This document shows positions 12,963 through 18,282 of a stretch of DNA of 18,282 nucleotides, one piece after another (within the stretch, counting starts at the first letter, position 1; the number at the start of each line of letters is the position of its first letter). The DNA is from an uncultured Ruminiclostridium sp. (GTDB lineage: Bacteria > Bacillota > Clostridia > Oscillospirales > Ruminococcaceae), in the NCBI GenBank assembly GCA_910585505.1, contig CAJUFF010000042.1, forward strand, positions 1 through 18,282, written 5' to 3'. Below the pieces are notes generated by a model, which was given only the letters and a program-made list of their open reading frames with translations, was not told where the DNA came from and did not search any database. The translations under genes and the position numbers were made by a program.

Positions 12963-13375
12963 GGGTTTCGATGGATAGAAACGCCGTCAAAATGAGAATA
13001 CAGGCGGCAAGTGAGAAAGCCTTAAGGGAAACCATGGGACAAATTCTTTCCGACTGCAACGAATTCGTTCCCAACGATCACGGGGTATTAAGGGACAGCA
13101 GCGAGAGCCACAGCTACGTAATGTCCTTTTTTGGGGAAACAGAGCTTAGGCTGGTGTGGAGTACGCCATATGCAAGATACCTGTACTACGGCTTACTTAT
13201 GGTTGACAGCGTGACGGGCTCGGCATGGTCAAAAAAGGGCGGCATGAAAGTACTTACGGATAAGCCGCTGCACTACGCGAAGGGCTGTAAGATCTGGTGC
13301 GAAAAGGCGCGGGAAATGTATAACGAGGACTGGAGGCTGATTTATCAGAACGCCTTTAAAAGGCATATGAGGTAA
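12953..13375 (+). CDS. Minor capsid protein 2-like (tail-terminator/neck region)
   Basis: 140 residues from a GTG start seven bases after GGAGG, overlapping the previous gene by ten bases. The sequence runs from MPVRVSMDRNAVKMRIQAAS through the conserved FVPNDHGVLRDSSESHSYVM and STPYARYLYYGLLMVDSVTG to an alpha-helical end. These are the landmarks of the Minor_capsid_2 family (HK97 gp10-like neck proteins): a helix, 'VP.D.G.L..S', and 'PYA..vy.G'. It acts at the junction between head completion and tail. Not to be confused with the larger MuF-type minor capsid protein at 8212. Confidence 0.83.
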   Translation: MPVRVSMDRNAVKMRIQAASEKALRETMGQILSDCNEFVPNDHGVLRDSSESHSYVMSFFGETELRLVWSTPYARYLYYGLLMVDSVTGSAWSKKGGMKVLTDKPLHYAKGCKIWCEKAREMYNEDWRLIYQNAFKRHMR

Positions 13376-13389
13376 GAAAGGAGCGTAAA

Positions 13390-13770
13390 ATGACACCGCA
13401 AAACGAGGCTTTAAATATCGTGCTGGATCTGATAGAAAAGGACAAACACTACAAGGTTATTTCCGGCGCGCTGCACCGGGACGGCGGCATATCCGCGGAG
13501 ATAACGGGCGGCGAAAACAAGGGCAGAAGCCTAAATTTACAGTATGGCGGCACCGATTTGACGGTGTTATTTTTATGCAAAAACAAAAGTCACAGCACCG
13601 CTTTTGACACCCTATGCGACATCGGAAATTATCTTGACCGCCTCGGAGAGGTCAAAGGGAAAACGGTTCAGATAACCGGCGCGGGCGTCAGGAGCGGGGC
13701 GGGGCTTGTTGTTAAAGAGGGCGATTTTTATATTTACAGTATGATTGCCCGAATCGGTATTTATTTTTAG
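13390..13770 (+). CDS. Minor capsid protein 3-like (tail terminator)
   Basis: 126 residues, ATG after AAAGGAG. It starts MTPQNEALNIVLDLIEKDKH and includes SLNLQYGGTDLTVLFLCKNK followed by a helical FDTLCDIGNYLDRL segment, the pattern of the Minor_capsid family 3 (PF12691-type), which corresponds to tail-terminator proteins fixing tail length and joining tail to head. It comes after the other two neck proteins and before the tail tube, as expected. Confidence 0.82.
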   Translation: MTPQNEALNIVLDLIEKDKHYKVISGALHRDGGISAEITGGENKGRSLNLQYGGTDLTVLFLCKNKSHSTAFDTLCDIGNYLDRLGEVKGKTVQITGAGVRSGAGLVVKEGDFYIYSMIARIGIYF

Positions 13771-13787
13771 AAGAAAGGATACGGAAT

Positions 13788-14246
13788 ATGGCAACGGTAG
13801 AAAAACTGAAAAATGTTGAGTTTAATAACCAAATAAGTATGGAGATTGATATAAGCGGCGGCGGTTCCGAAGAATGGGGAGATATGACGCAGGCTTTTAA
13901 AAATATCACTCAGGCTATAAACGAAGTACTTTTCTCCGCCAATTATCTTTGTGACGGAGGCTTCGGCAGCACGATAGTTACGGGAGCGTCTCCCACTATT
14001 TCAATGTCCGGCGACTATATCAAGGGGGATTCCGTATGCGAATATCTTGACGATATCCAGTATGAGATCGGCGACAAGCGCATAAGCAAAATCAAAATGA
14101 AAAGAGGCTCTGGAACGCTGACCTGTCCAGTAACTCTTACCGGAGTCGCTATTGCCGGAGGCGACAGCACCGCGCCGAACAGCGTTAATATAACCATTGC
14201 GCTTAACGGCAAGCCCACTTTTACCAAGGGAGCGACAACCGAATAA
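13788..14246 (+). CDS. Major tail (tube) protein
   Basis: 152 residues, ATG with GAAAGGA upstream. It begins MATVEKLKNVEFNNQISMEI and consists mainly of predicted beta strands with one helix (TQAFKNITQAINEVLFSANY), consistent with the siphovirus tube fold. It contains GDYIKGDSVCEYLDDIQYEI, and ends in an open Thr-rich tail. Location between the tail terminator and the tail assembly chaperone supports major tail protein. Its family is less obvious than that of its neighbours because tube proteins diverge fast. A moron is inserted directly after it. Confidence 0.75.
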   Translation: MATVEKLKNVEFNNQISMEIDISGGGSEEWGDMTQAFKNITQAINEVLFSANYLCDGGFGSTIVTGASPTISMSGDYIKGDSVCEYLDDIQYEIGDKRISKIKMKRGSGTLTCPVTLTGVAIAGGDSTAPNSVNITIALNGKPTFTKGATTE

Positions 14247-14254
14247 TACTTTTA

Positions 14255-14283
14255 TTGACAAATTCTTCCATATGGTGTATTAT
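14255..14283 (+). promoter_or_regulatory. Strong promoter of the lipoprotein moron
   Basis: TTGACA (14255-14260), 17-base spacer, TATTAT (14278-14283): full -35 and 5/6 -10. It starts nine bases after the tail tube stop and serves only the lipoprotein gene, which allows expression in the lysogen. Confidence 0.85.
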
Positions 14284-14314
14284 TTTGGTATGAAATACTT
14301 TTTGGGAGGAAACC

Positions 14315-14848
14315 ATGAAAAAATTTATTTGTATATTGTGCTCTTTAGCAATTGGCATTTTCGGGCTAACAGGTTGCAATCAGTCAGGAAATAACCCTTT
14401 TACCTCTGAAAATGCTATAAAGGGTCAAGTTGGCGAATTATACTACGTTGTTCCCGAAAATGCGGTTTCAGACGGAAGCATAAGCGAAGAATTAGCTATG
14501 TATAATGTTCCGATAGAAAACAGCGCAGAAGAATATCAATTATCAATTTTATATGACCGTATAGATGATGTGAACGAATATGAATCAACACTAAAGAATA
14601 TTGATAATATGATAAAACAAAATGATATGGAAGATGGCATAGAAGTTTCAACAGAAGAAATTGATAATTTTTTGGGAAAAGCGATTGATAGAGGCTGCAA
14701 ACGAGAAGGAAAATATAACGGTAAAAAGACTGTTCTTATTGTAGCAGCAGAATCCAACAATATGTATATGGTAGGTTATACAGTAAAAACTGGTTTTTTT
14801 GATCAATCTGTTTGGGATAACTTTTATGAACAACTAAGACTGGTATAA
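14315..14848 (+). CDS. Lipoprotein moron, superinfection-exclusion candidate
   Basis: 177 residues with a clear lipoprotein signal: Lys2-Lys3, a hydrophobic stretch FICILCSLAIGIFG and lipobox LTGC with Cys21. The mature protein is acidic and would be tethered to the outer face of the host membrane; GGGAGG precedes the ATG. It is AT-rich compared with the tail genes on both sides and has its own promoter and terminator, the definition of a moron. Lipoproteins encoded in or beside the tail genes of Firmicutes prophages (e.g. Ltp of phage TP-J34) block DNA injection by related phages, interacting with the tape measure protein. That function is plausible here but rests on position and localisation, not on sequence similarity I can see. 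Confidence 0.8.
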   Translation: MKKFICILCSLAIGIFGLTGCNQSGNNPFTSENAIKGQVGELYYVVPENAVSDGSISEELAMYNVPIENSAEEYQLSILYDRIDDVNEYESTLKNIDNMIKQNDMEDGIEVSTEEIDNFLGKAIDRGCKREGKYNGKKTVLIVAAESNNMYMVGYTVKTGFFDQSVWDNFYEQLRLV

Positions 14849-14867
14849 AAAACAATAATCTAATATT

Positions 14868-14898
14868 AAAAAGCGTTTGCAGTTTGCAGACGCTTTTT
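14868..14898 (+). terminator. Terminator of the lipoprotein moron (probably bidirectional)
   Basis: AAAAAGCGT (14868-14876) pairs with ACGCTTTTT (14890-14898), with an inner TGCA/TGCA pair across a single mismatch. The T-run is in the stem, and an A-run opens it, so it can work both ways. It closes the moron and interrupts the late operon just before the tail chaperone gene. Confidence 0.8.
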
Positions 14899-14922
14899 AA
14901 ATTGCTTTTCAGGAGGATTTTA

Positions 14923-15339
14923 ATGTATAAAATAAAACGCACCCGAAAATTTTATGATACTCTGGTACTTTGCGACGAACAGGGCGAAGTCCAAAAAGAG
15001 CTTAAAATCGAGGTAGATATAGACGCGATCGCCACCGGCTTTCGCGAGGTTCTGACAAAGCTTGAAAAGGCGCAAAAAAGCTTGCAGGACAACCAAAAGC
15101 TAAAGAAGCAAAACGAGTTTGACAAAGCCTATTATGAATACGGCGAGGCGCTCATAAAAATGTTTGAAATGTGCTTCGGAACAGAAAACACTGAGGAAAT
15201 AGTCACATTCTTTGAAAACCGCTACACCGAAATGTCGGTGGAGATCGTTCCGTATATCACAAAGGAAATAATCCCGCTTGTGGGCGAGGCTATTAAACAG
15301 AAGAAAAACAGTCTTAAAAAAGCGGGTAAACGAAAATGA
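14923..15339 (+). CDS. Tail assembly chaperone
   Basis: 138 residues. I take the ATG at 14923, five bases after AGGAGGA; the upstream TTG at 14884 lies inside the terminator. It begins MYKIKRTRKFYDTLVLCDEQ, and the body is helical and charged (REVLTKLEKAQKSLQDNQKL) with a basic end (KKNSLKKAGKRK). Size, position between tube and tape measure genes, and pairing with a Gp15-type gene identify it as the first tail assembly chaperone, which coats the tape measure during tail assembly. It overlaps the next gene by four bases (ATGA). Unlike lambda G/GT, I see no usable -1 frameshift joining the two. Confidence 0.75.
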   Translation: MYKIKRTRKFYDTLVLCDEQGEVQKELKIEVDIDAIATGFREVLTKLEKAQKSLQDNQKLKKQNEFDKAYYEYGEALIKMFEMCFGTENTEEIVTFFENRYTEMSVEIVPYITKEIIPLVGEAIKQKKNSLKKAGKRK

Positions 15340-15941
15340 AGCTGCGGTTTTACTATCCCTTGCCCATAAAAATGGAATTTGAGGGCAAGCGGTACGGGCT
15401 TCGGCTCACCGCCGCCAATGTTCTACGATATCTTGAGCTTTGCGATGATCCGGAAGGGCTTACCTTTGAGGAAGTAACCGAAATAGGCTTCGGGTGGCTT
15501 GTTAAAGGCGGTCAAAAATTGCCGCCGTACAAAAAAGCGGAGCTTTTGGACAGAATTTTTAAAGAATATATCAATCCTCCCAAAAAGAGATTAAAGGGAC
15601 AGAAAAATCAATCCGTTGTCAGCTTCGGCTATGACAGCGGTTTTATTTATTCCGCTTTTATGGAGGCTTACGGGATCGACCTTTGGGAACAGGCTCAGAA
15701 AATGCATTGGTGTAAATTTTTAGCCCTTTTCGAGGGACTTCCGGAAAACTGTATTTTAAGGCAAATTATGGGGATAAGGGCGCAGCCGATACCGGTACCG
15801 AACGGACACAATCAGGAGGAAATACAGCGTATAACGGAACTGAAAGCACTGTATGCGCTGCCATCGAAAACCACGGCGGAGGAAACGCAAAACGGCTGGG
15901 AGGCTCTGTTTAACTTTTTGGAGAGGAGGGCTAAGGAATAA
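15336..15941 (+). CDS. Gp15-family tail protein (second tail assembly chaperone)
   Basis: 201 residues beginning MKLRFYYPLPIKMEFEGKRY, translationally coupled to the preceding gene. It matches the phage Gp15 family: an N-terminal YLELCDDPEGLTFEE region, a Lys-rich mid segment, and the characteristic WEQAQKMHWCKFLALFEGLP ... QIMGIRAQPIP block, then a C-terminal helix. Gp15 proteins sit between the first chaperone and the tape measure gene in Firmicutes siphoviruses and are viewed as the GT-like assembly partner. It overlaps the tape measure start by one base. Confidence 0.85.
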   Translation: MKLRFYYPLPIKMEFEGKRYGLRLTAANVLRYLELCDDPEGLTFEEVTEIGFGWLVKGGQKLPPYKKAELLDRIFKEYINPPKKRLKGQKNQSVVSFGYDSGFIYSAFMEAYGIDLWEQAQKMHWCKFLALFEGLPENCILRQIMGIRAQPIPVPNGHNQEEIQRITELKALYALPSKTTAEETQNGWEALFNFLERRAKE

Positions 15942-18250
15942 TGGCAAACGAAAACGACGGTCAGGTCGTATATGAAGTACGGGCAGACACCTCAAAGCTT
16001 GACAGCGATCTGGACGCCGCCGACCGAAAAGTAGTGCAGGCGTCCGAAAAGACCGCAAAAAAGCAGGAGGACGCACAAAAGGACGTTGTTAAGTCCGCGA
16101 AAAAGGCAAACAGCGATATAGCGAAAGATACCGAGAAAACCCAGCAGGAAGTCGCCGAAACGGTAAAAAAGGAAAGCGGAAAAGCGGCGGAGCATTTTGG
16201 AAAAAGCGCCGAGAAAATGTCTCAAAGCGGAAGAAAAGCCGCCGAAGAGGTGGAAAACTCGGTGTCCGGAATAGCTTCAAGCATTATTACCAAAATCGGA
16301 CAGGTGGCGGCTGCGGCGGCAAGTGTAAAAAAGCTTGTCAGTACCATGAAAGCGGCTATTAGTGAAGCTGTTGCCGCGGAGACTTCTTTTGCGAAGGTAA
16401 ACACCCTTTTATCCGAAAACGCAGACAGGACAAAATATTTTAACGATATAAAAAACGCGTCAAGGAGCACGGGCGTTGTGGTTTCCGACTTATCGGAGGC
16501 GGTATACAGCGCCCTTTCCGCTTCGGTTGACGAGGATTCGGCGGTGGATTTTACCCAAAGCGCCGTTAAGCTTGCAAAAGGCGGTTTTACCGAAACGGCG
16601 ACGGCGGTTGACGTGCTTACCACCGCAATAAACGCTTATGGACTGAAAGCCTCCGAAGCAACACGCATATCGGATATACTTATAACCACACAAAACAAAG
16701 GTAAAACCACCGTTGGCGAGCTTGCGTCCTCTATGGGTCAAACTATCCCTATTGCCAAAAGCGCGGGTACCGCCATTGAGGACTTAGCAACACAATATGC
16801 CGTTATGACAAAAAACGGCGTGGCAACCGCCGAGTCGGGTACCCAGATCAAGGCAATGCTGAACGAGCTGAACGCTGCGGGAACCAATGTAAGCGATACA
16901 CTTAAAAAGCTGACCGGGAAAAGCTTTTCGGAACTGCAAAAAAGCGGCATGAACACCACCGAGATACTGAATATTTTAAAAATTCACGCCGAGGCAAGCG
17001 GACAAAAGCTTTCGGATATGTTCGGCAGCGTGGAGGCGGGAGCCGCGGCGCTAACATTGCTCAAAGACGGCGGTGCGGATTTTAATAATATTCTTGCCGC
17101 AATGCAGAACAGCGCGGGAGCCACAGAAAAAGCCTATAACACTATGGCGAACACCACCGAGGAACGTTTTAACAAGCTGAAAAACAATCTGATGATTGCG
17201 GTGGAGGAGATCGGGGAGAAGCTGCTGCCCACTATCGAGGAATTTTTTGAATATATTGACGAAAATTCCGAGGAGCTTGGGGAAATTATCGAAGGCGTAG
17301 GCGGCGCGGTTTCCGAACTTCTGAAAATCGCGGTGGAGGCAATAAAAGTCGCTTGGGAGCATAAGGACGTTATTTTGGCAATCGTGTCCGCTATGGCGGC
17401 ATATAAGGCAGCGCTTGCCATTTCAAGCCTGATTAACACATTTAAAAATTCAATAAACACGGCAAAAATAGCGCAGCTTGGTTTCAATTCAGCGGTGAAA
17501 GCAAACCCGCTGGGACTTATAATTTCTTTGATAACAACGGCTATAACAGCTTATTTGGATTATTCGGAGACGGTAAAGCAAGCGGCACAGATAACCGAGG
17601 AATATAATTCCGCTATTAAGGATATCAACGACGCTTCCGAAAACGCAATCAAAAATACCCAAGACGAAATGGCAGCCTTATCCGATAAGGTGAAACGCTA
17701 TGATGAATTGAGAACGTCGGCAAAACGCACGGCGACGGAAGAAGGCGAACTGAAAAAATTAGCGGGTGAGCTTCAGGGGGTATTTGGCGACAGCGTAAAT
17801 GTTGTGGACTGCTTGACCGGAAAATATAACGATTTAACGGAGGCACTGAAAAATTATTCCGAGCAGCAGGTAATGTCAGTAACACTTGAAGCCCATAAAA
17901 AGCAGCTGGAAGAATATATCCTCTTGCAGGAGGAAATTGAGGAAAAGAAAAAATTGGCACAGGCGGAAGCTGACAGAAAAACACAGGAATGGTATTCTGG
18001 ATACGGTGTTTTTGCCAATTGGTATACGCCGGATAACAACAGCGAGGTGGACGCATATAGTGATCAGCTTCAAGAATTGTGGGTAAAAACAGAAAATATG
18101 AAAGCTCAGGTAAAAAGCGATTCGGAAATGCTGTTATCTCTTATAAGAGAGTGCGGCACAGATTTTGTAGCCGAAACCGAAGAAACCGGAGAAAAAATTC
18201 TTGATACAGCCGAAACGGTAACAACACAGCTTATACTAATAACCATTTAA
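15941..18250 (+). CDS. Tail tape measure protein
   Basis: 769 residues, ATG behind GGAGAGGAGG. Residues 10-110 are a Lys/Glu/Ala-rich coiled coil (KLDSDLDAADRKVVQASEKT). Residues about 130-420 match the TP901-type tape measure core (PhageMin_Tail), with ETSFAKVNTLLSENADRTKY, GVVVSDLSEAVYSALSASVD and TTVGELASSMGQTIPIAKSA. Two hydrophobic segments follow, around residues 475-505 and 525-545 (ANPLGLIISLITTAITAYLD), which may insert in the host membrane during injection. Then come more coiled coils. The stop at 18250 follows an unusual end (TTQLILITI), and no ribosome site or next start is seen in the last 32 bases, so this copy could be shortened. Tail length would scale with this gene. Confidence 0.88.
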   Translation: MANENDGQVVYEVRADTSKLDSDLDAADRKVVQASEKTAKKQEDAQKDVVKSAKKANSDIAKDTEKTQQEVAETVKKESGKAAEHFGKSAEKMSQSGRKAAEEVENSVSGIASSIITKIGQVAAAAASVKKLVSTMKAAISEAVAAETSFAKVNTLLSENADRTKYFNDIKNASRSTGVVVSDLSEAVYSALSASVDEDSAVDFTQSAVKLAKGGFTETATAVDVLTTAINAYGLKASEATRISDILITTQNKGKTTVGELASSMGQTIPIAKSAGTAIEDLATQYAVMTKNGVATAESGTQIKAMLNELNAAGTNVSDTLKKLTGKSFSELQKSGMNTTEILNILKIHAEASGQKLSDMFGSVEAGAAALTLLKDGGADFNNILAAMQNSAGATEKAYNTMANTTEERFNKLKNNLMIAVEEIGEKLLPTIEEFFEYIDENSEELGEIIEGVGGAVSELLKIAVEAIKVAWEHKDVILAIVSAMAAYKAALAISSLINTFKNSINTAKIAQLGFNSAVKANPLGLIISLITTAITAYLDYSETVKQAAQITEEYNSAIKDINDASENAIKNTQDEMAALSDKVKRYDELRTSAKRTATEEGELKKLAGELQGVFGDSVNVVDCLTGKYNDLTEALKNYSEQQVMSVTLEAHKKQLEEYILLQEEIEEKKKLAQAEADRKTQEWYSGYGVFANWYTPDNNSEVDAYSDQLQELWVKTENMKAQVKSDSEMLLSLIRECGTDFVAETEETGEKILDTAETVTTQLILITI

Positions 18251-18282
18251 AAACACGATAAAATCCAATCTCTACCAGTAAT

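Noticed and set aside
15300..15345. Programmed -1 frameshift joining the tail chaperone to Gp15 (lambda G/GT style), at the A6 run near 15316-15321
   Set aside because: The -1 frame meets TAA at 15327 just after the run, and no slippery heptamer follows it, so the two genes are simply coupled by an ATGA overlap.
1..18282. tRNA or rRNA genes, CRISPR arrays, insertion sequences, attachment sites, integrase or transposase
   Set aside because: Looked for and not seen; the repeats present are short regulatory dyads and terminator stems only.

Overview
The window is part of a temperate tailed phage (prophage), most likely from a Gram-positive Clostridia-type host. Three things point there: strong AGGAGG-like ribosome sites with frequent GTG and TTG starts, a Firmicutes-style siphovirus head-tail set (SPP1/PBSX-type large terminase, minor capsid proteins 1/2/3, Gp15), and moderate GC with AT-rich cargo islands. 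No phage end, attachment site, integrase, transposase or lysis gene is visible. The genome continues left (early genes) and right (rest of tail).

Left block, 1-2027, minus strand: a compact leftward early operon of small overlapping genes (ATGA couplings at 553/550 and 63/60). It includes a protein with three zinc knuckles, and one 43-residue gene is easily missed. It is driven by a consensus promoter at 2134-2162 whose 17-bp spacer is an operator palindrome. A plus-strand cargo gene (1510-2008, membrane-anchored, own promoter) lies antisense within this operon and is frameshifted in an A7T5 run.

Control region, 2086-3075: two similar 17-bp operators, a LexA/CI-type self-cleaving repressor (2225-3028) and its terminator.

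Late block, 3108-18250, plus strand: a putative late promoter is followed by three genes arranged as in Mu-like phages (a TM/coiled-coil DUF2730-like protein, a small winged-helix-like protein, a DUF3486-like protein). Next comes a NusG-family paralog (LoaP/RfaH-like). Immediately after it lies a 200-nt structured leader ending in an intrinsic terminator just ahead of the packaging and head operon. This looks like a self-encoded processive antitermination switch for late genes. Downstream are a TerS-like protein, TerL, portal, minor capsid protein 2, scaffold, major capsid protein, a small charged protein, connector, minor capsid 1/2/3-type proteins, tail tube, tail assembly chaperone, Gp15 and tape measure.

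Two cargo insertions interrupt the structural genes, and each is followed by an intrinsic terminator. The first is an AT-rich zinc-metallopeptidase-like domain fused to the minor capsid protein (MuF-type polymorphic toxin layout), frameshifted just after its HEFGH motif and followed by a 76-residue possible immunity protein. The second is a lipoprotein moron with its own strong promoter and terminator, between tail tube and tail chaperone. It is a candidate superinfection-exclusion factor.
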